From: Ohtaekwangia koreensis
GTDB lineage: Bacteria > Bacteroidota > Bacteroidia > Cytophagales > Cyclobacteriaceae
NCBI RefSeq assembly: GCF_900167975.1
Contig: NZ_FUZU01000001.1
Location: 3,061,331-3,125,330, forward strand
Reading direction: 5' to 3'
Length of the DNA: 64,000 nt
Each line of letters starts with the position of its first letter. Position 1 is the first letter of the stretch. A model generated the notes under the pieces. The model had not been told where the DNA came from. It was given only the letters and a program-made list of their open reading frames with translations, and searched no databases. Of this stretch, positions 1 through 7,901 are shown one piece after another. The position numbers and the translations under genes are program-made.

Positions 1-2033
1 TTGCAGAGCAGGATTTTACAAAAATATTCTCGCTGGAAATGGTATATGGTTCTTCGCATACGCTGAAAGATCCTTCATCTATTTTGTTATCGGAAAGAAC
101 CGCGAAAGCATACTTCGGTGATAAAAATCCCCTGGGTGAAATCATAACGATCGACCGTGACAAGAGACTGGTCGTAAAGGTCGCAGGTGTATATAAAGAT
201 ATGCCTTCAACTTCCGAATTCTCAAACCTCGAATTTATTGCATCATGGGATCTTTTATTCAACGCTACCGACTGGATAAAATCCATGAGCGATCCCTGGA
301 GGCCGAATGCCTTTGTAGTATATACTTTGCTCGCAGAGCATGCTTCATTTGAAGGTGCATCGGAAAAAATCCGTGATGCAAAACTGAAAAAAGTAAATGA
401 AGCACTGGCAAAGAAAAAGCCTGCACTGTTTATTCATCCCATGCAGGATTGGCATCTCCACTCGAAATTTAAAAACGGAGTAAAGGAAGGAGGCAGAATC
501 GAATACGTTTGGTTATTTGGAATCATCGGAGGCTTTGTTCTGCTGATGGCATGTATAAACTTTATGAACCTGAGCACCGCACGATCAGAGAAACGTGCGA
601 AAGAAGTCGGTATCCGTAAAGCAATCGGATCACTGAGAAGCCAATTGATCTATCAGTTTTTCAGTGAATCTATACTCACAGCATTTTTCTCACTGTTGCT
701 GGCAATAGGTGTGGTATATATCGTGTTGCCATATTTCAACACTATTGCAGATAAGAATGTTTCCCTGCAATGGACGAACATAACCTGGTGGTTTACCGCA
801 ATACTTTTTTGCTTGGGTATAGGTATAATAGCCGGAAGTTATCCAGCGCTATATCTGTCATCTATTCAATCCAGCAAAGCCATAAAAGGTGGATACAAAG
901 CCGGACGCAATGCAGCTATTCCGCGAAAGATACTGGTCACCATTCAATTTGCAGTTTCAATTGTATTGATCATCGGTACCGTGGTAGTATACCTGCAAGT
1001 TCAGCACGCTAAAAACAGACCCATCGGTTACGACACGAATGGACTTGTGGCAATACCTATGGCTAGTGAACTTCATACACATTTTGATGCTGTAAAGAAT
1101 GAGCTCGAAGCAAACGGAACCATTTTGGCAATGGCAGAGGCTATGTCTCCTACAACGCAGCAATGGTCTAGCACCAGTCAACTGGATTGGAATGGTAAAG
1201 ATCCCGACCTGTCAGTCGATTTTGGAGTGATCAGTGGCTCCTATGATTATGGGAAGACTATCGGGTGGGAGATCGTGATGGGACGCGATTTTTCACGCGA
1301 GTATATATCTGATTCTACCGCCATCATACTCAACGAAGCGGCCGTACAATATATGGGGCTGAAAAATCCAATAGGAGAAACTGTACGGTCGAGTAATGCA
1401 CCTTATACGGTTGTGGGCGTGGTAAAAGATATTATAACTTCATCGCCTTACACCCCCGTTACACCAACACTATATTATTTATCAACGTGGCAGGAGAACT
1501 TCCTGGTTGCGCGCATCAGTCCGACTATCAGTACAGCGGAAGCTTTGGCGAACATAGAAGCAGTATATAGTAAATACAACAACGAGGTTCCGTTTACATA
1601 TGAGTTCACCGATGAATCCTATGCTCGCAAATTCGGAGATGAAGAGCGCGTGGGCACACTATCCACTATATTTTCAACGTTGGCAATCTTCATCAGTTGC
1701 CTGGGTATACTTGGGCTCTCATCTTTCATGGCGGAACAGCGCATGAAAGAAATAGGTGTGCGCAAAGTAATGGGCGCCTCTGTGCTTGATCTTTGGAAAT
1801 TGATGTCGCGGGACTTTGTACTGCTGGTGACTATTGCCAGCATCATGGCCATACCCATTGCATATATAGCCGTCTCATCATGGCTTGAAAACTATAGATA
1901 TCATCTGGCCATGCCTTGGTGGGCGTTCATTGCAGCGGCTTTGGGTACTCTGCTCATTACACTGCTAACGGTAAGCTGGCATACTATAACTGCAGCTTCA
2001 ATAAATCCGGTGAAGAGCCTGAGAGCTGAATAA
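1..2033 (+). CDS. FtsX/MacB-like ABC transporter permease, 5' end cut by window
   Basis: The reading frame is open from base 3, so the true start lies before the window; the first ATG at 39 is internal. What remains is about the last 677 residues of an inner-membrane permease of the FtsX/MacB type. Visible parts: a MacB-like periplasmic segment, a first FtsX membrane domain (helix followed by the typical SEKRAKEVGIRKAIG segment near residue 185), a second periplasmic segment, and a second FtsX domain with EQRMKEIGVRKVMGA. The RxKEvGIRKxxG loop occurs twice, as in full-length two-module Cytophagales permeases such as 16099-18747. Such proteins work with a separate ATPase, not seen here, in lipoprotein, peptide or drug efflux. 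The substrate cannot be told. A terminator hairpin follows at 2126. Confidence 0.9.
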   Translation, partial: AEQDFTKIFSLEMVYGSSHTLKDPSSILLSERTAKAYFGDKNPLGEIITIDRDKRLVVKVAGVYKDMPSTSEFSNLEFIASWDLLFNATDWIKSMSDPWRPNAFVVYTLLAEHASFEGASEKIRDAKLKKVNEALAKKKPALFIHPMQDWHLHSKFKNGVKEGGRIEYVWLFGIIGGFVLLMACINFMNLSTARSEKRAKEVGIRKAIGSLRSQLIYQFFSESILTAFFSLLLAIGVVYIVLPYFNTIADKNVSLQWTNITWWFTAILFCLGIGIIAGSYPALYLSSIQSSKAIKGGYKAGRNAAIPRKILVTIQFAVSIVLIIGTVVVYLQVQHAKNRPIGYDTNGLVAIPMASELHTHFDAVKNELEANGTILAMAEAMSPTTQQWSSTSQLDWNGKDPDLSVDFGVISGSYDYGKTIGWEIVMGRDFSREYISDSTAIILNEAAVQYMGLKNPIGETVRSSNAPYTVVGVVKDIITSSPYTPVTPTLYYLSTWQENFLVARISPTISTAEALANIEAVYSKYNNEVPFTYEFTDESYARKFGDEERVGTLSTIFSTLAIFISCLGILGLSSFMAEQRMKEIGVRKVMGASVLDLWKLMSRDFVLLVTIASIMAIPIAYIAVSSWLENYRYHLAMPWWAFIAAALGTLLITLLTVSWHTITAASINPVKSLRAE

Positions 2034-2125
2034 GTAGTAGGGGGGATGCGTGTAAAGAAAGGGCAGGAGTGCCCTATATCTTAAATAAAACTTGAGCTGG
2101 TAACTTCAGATTAGGCACTATATAT

Positions 2126-2179
2126 ATCTTCTGTTATTTCAAGGTCACCTGTGAGGTAAACTATGAAGTAACAGAAGAT
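2126..2179 (+). terminator. Rho-independent terminator after the permease
   Basis: A 16-base arm (2126-2141) pairs with 2164-2179 (ATCTTCTGTTA... / ...TAACAGAAGAT, one mismatch) and is followed by seven T residues. It lies 93 bases after the permease stop and just before the convergent DinB gene. Confidence 0.8.
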
Positions 2180-2193
2180 TTTTTTAGTTAGAT

Positions 2194-2718
2194 TTATTTG
2201 CCTTCACTCCATGGAGGAGCAATTTTATTCATGCGCGCATAGGCTATCAGTTGTCCAAGGTGTTCGTTCGAGTGGCCAACGACAATAAGAATAGCTGACA
2301 TGTTGGTGTATTCTCCGGGGAATGGAAACTCTACTTTGGTTGCTAACGATGCATCAGGAGTATTTTTAATTGCACCCATAACCAGATCGTAAGACTTCTT
2401 GAGCTCCGCAGTAATGGCATCTTTTGTCTTCAGGTCTTTTTCCAATGTTTCCATTTTAACACCTTCAGGAATTTTTGCACCGAGCTTGGAAGCAAAAAAA
2501 TAATTCGCAGAAATAATGTGAGCACAAACTTCTGCTATCGAGCGAACACCTTTCTCGGGAGTCCAGCTATATTTATCTGCGGGAATTGCCTGTGCAAGTT
2601 GCATAACGTGGCCCGATACGAAGTTAAGCGAACCTGCTGTTTCCTTTTGGAATTGTCCCTGGCAAAACGCCAGCATAGAAAGTGAACATAGCAATGTGGT
2701 AACAAACAATTTTTTCAT
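2194..2718 (-). CDS. Secreted DinB-family protein
   Basis: A 174-residue protein with an N-terminal signal peptide (MKKLFVTTLLCSLSMLAFCQ) followed by a DinB-like four-helix bundle. The three histidines expected to bind a metal ion are present: one in AHIISAN (about residue 67) and two in GHSNEHLGQ (about 148-153). DinB/DUF664 proteins include metal-dependent thiol transferases, but most members, above all exported ones, have no known substrate. This is one of three DinB paralogues in the window (with 19202-19792 and 40624-41130) and the only one with an export signal. It stands alone, convergent with the permease. Family assignment is firm; the reaction is unknown. Confidence 0.85.
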   Translation of the reverse strand: MKKLFVTTLLCSLSMLAFCQGQFQKETAGSLNFVSGHVMQLAQAIPADKYSWTPEKGVRSIAEVCAHIISANYFFASKLGAKIPEGVKMETLEKDLKTKDAITAELKKSYDLVMGAIKNTPDASLATKVEFPFPGEYTNMSAILIVVGHSNEHLGQLIAYARMNKIAPPWSEGK

Positions 2719-2843
2719 AATGAATTGGGGTTGGTGGAAAATAAGATCGTTAAAGATAGAAGAAGGGAATTATGATACCAAGCGTAGCGTGTTATCGCTC
2801 GGTAGAAATATATATGATCATCTAAGGAATGAGTGCCTTGCGC

Positions 2844-3815
2844 TTATTCGTAATATTCAAAAGCATCAATGATGTCAAGATAAACACCATCGAATCCTGC
2901 ATCCCGAATTTTGTTCAGATAGGAATCGCTGTTTTTGTAGATGATGTTTTGCCAGTCAGCTTCCCAGTATTTTACTTTATAGTTACCAGGCCAGTTCGGA
3001 TTTTCAGCATCCATCCAGGAGGGCTTGGTTTTACTCCACTCGCTTTGCCAATAATATCGGTAGTCTTCAGCTTCCCCTATAGACATATAGGCAATTACTT
3101 TTCGTTTGCCACCACCGTTCTTCGTTTTTAGCTGAGCGATTTCACTGGCAGTGAGAGAAGTGCCATCGTGAAAGAACAAGTCAATGATCAGGATATCATA
3201 ACGTGTATTTTTCAAAGCCTCCAGAAAATCAGTGCGTGACGAGAAATTCTGAGGATCGAGCAGGTAAAGAAAATTTTTGGCATCGGATAATGAATTGACA
3301 TCACCACTATGCACTTGGTAAGGTTCGCTCGCAGGAATGAAATCGAGCTCACGGTGCTCAGCAGCAAATGACAAATAACCATACGTGTTATTTATAGTAT
3401 AGGATGTTGATCGCTTGCTTTCTGTAAAACAATAGTCGGTAATGAGAATGCTGTTGCCACTGCTATGCGAGCGATCAAGGAAAGTTTTCAGATAGCTTGT
3501 AACACTGGAAGGAGTTGCTACATCATCTTCGTCATATCCGTACAAGAAGTCTTCCTGACCGTGGGCATCTATAGCATCAAGATAAGCAGTGTGCAATGCG
3601 CCATCGTCTTCTCCGTTTTGTGTAACGAGTTCGATGCCGTTCTGTGGAATGATCACAAAGTCGGGAGAAGTGCTTTTCGCTTTGGTGCTGATGTTGATTA
3701 CCAGATTTCGCATCTCTTCTTTGTAGTCAACGGTTGATGCTGTATCGTCATCATCTGAAGAACACGCTGAACTCAACGCGATAATACCAACAGCAAGTGA
3801 TAGGGGAAATTTCAT
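2844..3815 (-). CDS. Lipoprotein with GH114-like (endo-alpha-1,4-polygalactosaminidase-type) TIM barrel
   Basis: The frame opens further upstream (to 3929), but the start is placed at the ATG at 3815 because it begins a clear lipoprotein signal (MKFPLSLAVGIIALSSAC) followed by SSDDDD, typical of Bacteroidota surface lipoproteins. The mature part (about 300 residues) shows the GH114/TM1410 pattern: YDILIIDLFF, then KVIAYMSIGEAEDYRYYW, then DAENPNW, and a C-terminal DAGFDGVYLDIIDAFEYYE. The acidic residues in the IID, GEAED and YLDIID strands are the likely catalytic or binding residues. Known members cleave alpha-1,4-galactosamine polymers; many bacterial homologues are uncharacterised. It is a single gene. 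Confident of the fold family, less so of the substrate. Confidence 0.8.
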   Translation of the reverse strand: MKFPLSLAVGIIALSSACSSDDDDTASTVDYKEEMRNLVINISTKAKSTSPDFVIIPQNGIELVTQNGEDDGALHTAYLDAIDAHGQEDFLYGYDEDDVATPSSVTSYLKTFLDRSHSSGNSILITDYCFTESKRSTSYTINNTYGYLSFAAEHRELDFIPASEPYQVHSGDVNSLSDAKNFLYLLDPQNFSSRTDFLEALKNTRYDILIIDLFFHDGTSLTASEIAQLKTKNGGGKRKVIAYMSIGEAEDYRYYWQSEWSKTKPSWMDAENPNWPGNYKVKYWEADWQNIIYKNSDSYLNKIRDAGFDGVYLDIIDAFEYYE

Positions 3816-4139
3816 TCGGCAATGGTTTATAAGTTGATAACAATAACGGCTTTTATAGTGGATGATTAACTGATCGGCTTCGACATTTTCGAAATCATGA
3901 AAAGCTGATCGATAAAGAGAAACTGTCAACGACAGGTTTACCTGTCAGTTTTGAATATCATCAGTCGGCCAGTTTAACCTCAAGGAGTGGGCAGGCATCT
4001 GTTTTGCGCCTGATGGCCGATTTGATAGTAAGAATACAAGTCGAAGATTCTATCGTTGTTATGATGCTTTACGAATATGGCAGAGACCAACTTGCCCACA
4101 AACTGACTAACATTGTCTCTGATAAACTTGAGATAGCGC
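3816..4139. other. Intergenic region, no gene recognised
   Basis: Upstream region of the GH114 lipoprotein and downstream region of the next minus-strand gene. A 71-codon plus-strand frame (4004-4219) runs into the 3' end of the neighbouring gene and shows no family features, so it was not called. No clear hairpin with a T-run was found. Confidence 0.4.
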
Positions 4140-5030
4140 TCAAAGTGGATCAACCTCAATTCCCTTTTTCCTCATCTCCGCTTGTATTTGCTTCAGGCGA
4201 GAATCATAAAACAATATGATGGTCTTCAGGTTTGGGAACTGATCGACATCTTCAAAAGACTGGATATTAAAGTCATCCGTAGAGCCGCTCCAGAATGGAA
4301 TGATGTTCATGTAGATGTCATTACCGCCATCTTGCATGAGCTCAGCCACTTCTGGTGCCAACCGTTCGTCTATTTGTAATTGCTCGAAGTATTGCAGCGC
4401 CTCGGGTATGATGTCATACCCTTCCGAGTCTACATCGATGGTGCGTGCTTTGTGTCGTTTGGCGAACTCAAAGATGTCGAAGGGTGGGTGGATCAATTCT
4501 TTCTCATACATCAACACCTGGATCACCGCTAGCTTGAAATTGAGATCCTTAAACTGCAGGGGCTTGCCGTCAATAGCCTTGAACGCATAACGGTCGGGTT
4601 CGGGTATGACCTCAGGCACATATTTGGAAATCTCAACAGTAAGAATCTCGTCCTGATCATTCAGGTCGAGGAATACCATCGTGTCACCGGCAATCCAATT
4701 GGCATGTGTATCCGTGGGTTTCTTTTTTGTCAACGTATAGGCCGGCAGCGGTACGCCTGCGAGCGTAATCGCACCCTGAAAAATGGAAGCAGGGAGAAAT
4801 TTGTAAGTCTTTTCTTTCTTGATCTCAAAAGCGATCGCGTCCACAACGGTTTCGTCCTTAGAATAAGCATAAACGCCCAGCGCATGCCAAGTGTAAATCG
4901 TATTAAACTTGACTTTATTGGTGACGGCGTCAGCGCCAAAAATACCTTTTACCGTGTCGAGCGGCAGCGGAAAAGTGATGACCTGTTGGTCGATGGTGAT
5001 CTGATGTGATAGAATAGAAACCGTATGCAT
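4140..5030 (-). CDS. Conserved protein of unknown function, two-domain (DUF7738/DUF6892-like)
   Basis: A 296-residue soluble protein with no signal peptide or membrane segment. The N-terminal ~120 residues form a beta-rich unit (TIDQQVITFPLPLDTVKGIFG, then YTWHALGVYAYSK). The C-terminal ~150 residues contain YDIIPEALQYFEQLQI, NIIPFWSGSTDDFNIQSFED and LPNLKTIILFYDS-like strands. This layout resembles proteins annotated with DUF7738 and DUF6892, which often occur as several copies near polymorphic-toxin loci, but that is from memory and the function is unknown. It sits just before the accessory island, on the opposite strand, with native TATA-poor but otherwise unremarkable composition. Confidence 0.6.
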   Translation of the reverse strand: MHTVSILSHQITIDQQVITFPLPLDTVKGIFGADAVTNKVKFNTIYTWHALGVYAYSKDETVVDAIAFEIKKEKTYKFLPASIFQGAITLAGVPLPAYTLTKKKPTDTHANWIAGDTMVFLDLNDQDEILTVEISKYVPEVIPEPDRYAFKAIDGKPLQFKDLNFKLAVIQVLMYEKELIHPPFDIFEFAKRHKARTIDVDSEGYDIIPEALQYFEQLQIDERLAPEVAELMQDGGNDIYMNIIPFWSGSTDDFNIQSFEDVDQFPNLKTIILFYDSRLKQIQAEMRKKGIEVDPL

Positions 5031-5241
5031 AGCGTTGGATAAAAACTAAAAAGCAGCATCTGCTGGAAGTTGGCCGCAAGCTCGAATATACTACAACGAT
5101 AATTCTCCACAAGTATATGGTTTTTTAGCATTCAGCAAGGGAAGGGATTACCCGGGATATGCTTTAGGACCGTTACTTATGATTAAGGCTTTTTGCGTTG
5201 AGTTTAATGCCAAATTATGATCAAGCATCCGCTGATAAATC

Positions 5242-5316
5242 TATTTAACATAATATAAATTATATAACTTATACTTGGCTAACTGTCTGACCCAGTTATA
5301 TAATTTGACGTTAAAT
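5242..5316. promoter_or_regulatory. Large inverted repeat upstream of the island operon
   Basis: AAATTATATAACT (5257-5269) is the exact reverse complement of AGTTATATAATTT (5294-5306). The outer bases continue as ATTTAAC (5242) and GTTAAAT (5310). The region lies 85 bases before the first island gene in the 371-base gap 5031-5401. A 25-base segment that starts within the left arm (5259-5283) recurs upstream of the gene at 10778. It could be an operator overlapping the promoter, or an element boundary. Nothing else was recognised in the gap. Confidence 0.55.
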
Positions 5317-5401
5317 AGCCGCACATTCCAGCGCACAGCTTAGTGCAGTCCTCATTTGAAGCGCTGATCGGTAATCATTAATTTTACTGTTGCTAATACC
5401 A

Positions 5402-6439
5402 ATGCTTAAACTAAAAGTTTTGCCAGTATACCAAGGTGATTGTATGATCCTCACGGTTCCAATGGAAGATGGGGAAATTAGGGTAATGGTTGATGCCGGC
5501 ACAAAGAAAAGCTATGTTAAGGGTAGCTTGAAGAAGGAACTGATGGAAGGAAAGATTGTCCACCTCCTTATTCTGACCCATACTGATGATGACCACATTG
5601 GTGGTTTTTTGAAATACCTCGAAGATGAAAAGAGGTTAGTTAGTCTATTTAGGAAAGTATGGTTTAATACAGGAGCCTTGATTAGTAAGGAACTAAATCT
5701 CCCTGAAAAAGCAGAAAGTACGATTCATATATCTGATGCAGACGATCTAAAAATGAGTGTACGGAACAGTCGGACTATTGAAGGCTTGATGCAGGAAGAG
5801 GGAATTCTGGCGGAATTCATTCTGAAGGCCCCGGATACTCACACATTTGGACCATTAAAATTTACAATGCTTTCACCTAACGAAGAAGATCTTATAACAT
5901 TCTACAAGGATTGGGAACTTGAATCTAATAAACCTTTGGAAGTCTCGTCAAGACACGATTCTAGTTACTCAATTGAGGAACTTTTAAATAAGAACTTTAA
6001 AGAAATTGGATCTCTGGCAAATAGAGCTAGCATGGGTTTTCTTATTGAGCAAGGGGATATTTGTATGCTGTTTATGGGTGATGCGTTTCCTTCGGTAATC
6101 TCAAATAATTTGAAAAAGCTTGGTTACAGTTCGACAAATAAGTTACAGCTAAATTTTGTGAAGGTATCGCATCATGGAAGCGCCTCAGGCATTAGCCCAG
6201 AGTTGCTGAGCATGATTGACTGTAATCACTTTATCATATCCTCCGATGGTTCCAACGGGCTTCCTACAAAAGAATGTTTGTCACGGATTGTTACACACAG
6301 ACCGGATAAGATCATTTTATACTTCAATTACAAAAATGAAAAAACGGAAGGCATTTTTCTAGAAGATGATTTCAAAAAATACAATTTTGAAATCATTTAT
6401 CTGACCGAAGATAATAACTACACAATCTTAATGAATTGA
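5402..6439 (+). CDS. Metallo-beta-lactamase-fold protein (ComEC/MBL-like), first gene of defence-like operon
   Basis: About 345 residues from the ATG at 5402; a TTG at 5390 in the same frame would add four residues, but MLKLKVLPVYQGDC matches the usual N-terminus of this family. The metal-binding motif reads HTDDDHIGG (about residues 60-68), that is HxDxDH instead of the canonical HxHxDH. A later SHHGSASG motif (about 256) is typical of ComEC-type and stand-alone MBL hydrolases. No signal peptide or membrane helix, so it is probably cytosolic and acts on a nucleic acid or nucleotide-like substrate (inference). It is separated by one base from the protease-NTPase gene and so surely co-transcribed with it. 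MBL, trypsin-like protease and STAND NTPase are also the parts of Avs1-type antiviral systems. Low TATA content and higher A+T than neighbours suggest transfer. Confidence 0.85.
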   Translation: MLKLKVLPVYQGDCMILTVPMEDGEIRVMVDAGTKKSYVKGSLKKELMEGKIVHLLILTHTDDDHIGGFLKYLEDEKRLVSLFRKVWFNTGALISKELNLPEKAESTIHISDADDLKMSVRNSRTIEGLMQEEGILAEFILKAPDTHTFGPLKFTMLSPNEEDLITFYKDWELESNKPLEVSSRHDSSYSIEELLNKNFKEIGSLANRASMGFLIEQGDICMLFMGDAFPSVISNNLKKLGYSSTNKLQLNFVKVSHHGSASGISPELLSMIDCNHFIISSDGSNGLPTKECLSRIVTHRPDKIILYFNYKNEKTEGIFLEDDFKKYNFEIIYLTEDNNYTILMN

Positions 6440-6440
6440 C

Positions 6441-7901
6441 GTGCCAACTATCGAACAACTATACGATGATCATGCAGTGAGAATTATTTGCAATGGTTTT
6501 GAGGGCAGCGGTTGCGTAGTTCAACCATTAGCCTCCGATTTCACTTATATTTTTACTGCAAAACATTGCCTAACAGAAACGGATAAATGCAACAAAGAAG
6601 ATATTAAAGTCTTTAGATATCTGGAAACTGACCCAATTGCTGAGGTGCTCGATGTTCACCTGCATCAGGACCTTGACATAGCTATTATAGTTCTTAAACG
6701 AATCAGCAATTTGCAAACTACGCGAATGGCAAAAGCGGCTAAAGGTTCTGAAGTTGTAATTTATGGCTATCCCCTCCTATTAAAAGGTAAAGCCGAGCCC
6801 CGGCAGAACGTGATGTGCCGAATTTCATTTGTAAGAAGCACTATGTTCGAAATTACTTCAGAAATAGTTCAATTCACCTTCGAGAATGCCATGCCTGAAA
6901 CAATACGCGGTCTTTCAGGTTCGGGAATATTTGTCGAGCAAAGCGGTAGTCTGTTCTTAGTTGGAGTCTTATTTAAGCTGAAAGGAAAAGATGGGGCTTA
7001 TTCTAGCTTATGCGCCTACGATATTCCAGTGTTTGAAAAATTTTTAGTTGATAGTAAACTTCCACCTCTCGAATTAGATGACTTCTCCACAGTCAGTAAA
7101 GACTATTCGTTGTTAAATAATGTGTTTTCCATTTCTTTTACTTCGGGTTCCGGCAAGTATTATCATGAAAGAACAGTAGATGCAATCTTTAAAAACTATC
7201 TAGCAAATCCAAAAAATATATGGGTAAGTGGACATTCGGGTGTAGGTAAGACTTTACTCGTATTACGAAATCTTAGTATTGAAAATAAAAAGGCTAAGCA
7301 TATTGATCTAACTTGTTCGGTGTCCGGCAATATTGAAGATTATTTTCATTATATAAATAACGAAATCATTGCTCAATGTAGCTTGACGCTTCCTTCGACA
7401 AAACACAATGTGTTTGAAAAAATTTCTGATAATTTATGCCAGATTACCAATAATGAGGATATAATAATTTTCGTGGATGAAGTGCCGATTTCAGTCAAAG
7501 AGAAATTCTATGATTTCCTGGCAAGCTTTATTAAGGTTTCTGAACGCTACGCAAATCTTAACAAAAGCAATAATAAAGTGAAATGGATTATCTGTACCCG
7601 GATAAATCCTACGGTTCATTTGCTAAGTGGGGATGAAAATCATCCTAACAAAATAAAGGCACATAAAAACTTCATTTTTAAAAACTTTGATTTATGGACC
7701 GATGACGAACTTAGTTCACTTTTAGAATTACTTCAGTCCGCGCTGAACTTCTCGATTTCATTCAAATCAGCAAATGAAATGATTAGGACAAGCGAGGGCC
7801 TACCCGGCAGATTGAAAAGTATTGTCGAGCGAGTGATCCTCGAAGGCGGGTCTGTATTTGATGCTATTTCGATGATTAAGTCCGAAGGCTACTCAATATG
7901 A
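6441..7901 (+). CDS. Trypsin-like serine protease fused to STAND-like P-loop NTPase
   Basis: 486 residues, GTG start one base after the upstream stop. Residues 1-200 are a chymotrypsin-fold protease: His42 in TAKHC, an Asp in DLDIAI (77 or 79) and Ser159 in GLSGSG form the likely triad. Residues 230-486 form a P-loop NTPase: Walker A GHSGVGKT (264-271), Walker B IIIFVDE (D346, E347), an arginine-containing ICTR strand, and a C-terminal EGLPGRLKSI segment that resembles the GLPL motif of STAND NTPases. No sensor repeats follow, so sensing is probably done by the TPR-bearing partner at 7898 (inference). It overlaps that gene by four bases (ATGA). A protease attached to its own switch NTPase fits a proteolytic effector or a protease-activated defence trigger. 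Confidence 0.85.
   Translation: MPTIEQLYDDHAVRIICNGFEGSGCVVQPLASDFTYIFTAKHCLTETDKCNKEDIKVFRYLETDPIAEVLDVHLHQDLDIAIIVLKRISNLQTTRMAKAAKGSEVVIYGYPLLLKGKAEPRQNVMCRISFVRSTMFEITSEIVQFTFENAMPETIRGLSGSGIFVEQSGSLFLVGVLFKLKGKDGAYSSLCAYDIPVFEKFLVDSKLPPLELDDFSTVSKDYSLLNNVFSISFTSGSGKYYHERTVDAIFKNYLANPKNIWVSGHSGVGKTLLVLRNLSIENKKAKHIDLTCSVSGNIEDYFHYINNEIIAQCSLTLPSTKHNVFEKISDNLCQITNNEDIIIFVDEVPISVKEKFYDFLASFIKVSERYANLNKSNNKVKWIICTRINPTVHLLSGDENHPNKIKAHKNFIFKNFDLWTDDELSSLLELLQSALNFSISFKSANEMIRTSEGLPGRLKSIVERVILEGGSVFDAISMIKSEGYSI

Noticed and set aside
4004-4219. 71-codon plus-strand frame overlapping the end of 4140-5030
   Set aside because: No family features; most of its second half is antisense to a real gene.
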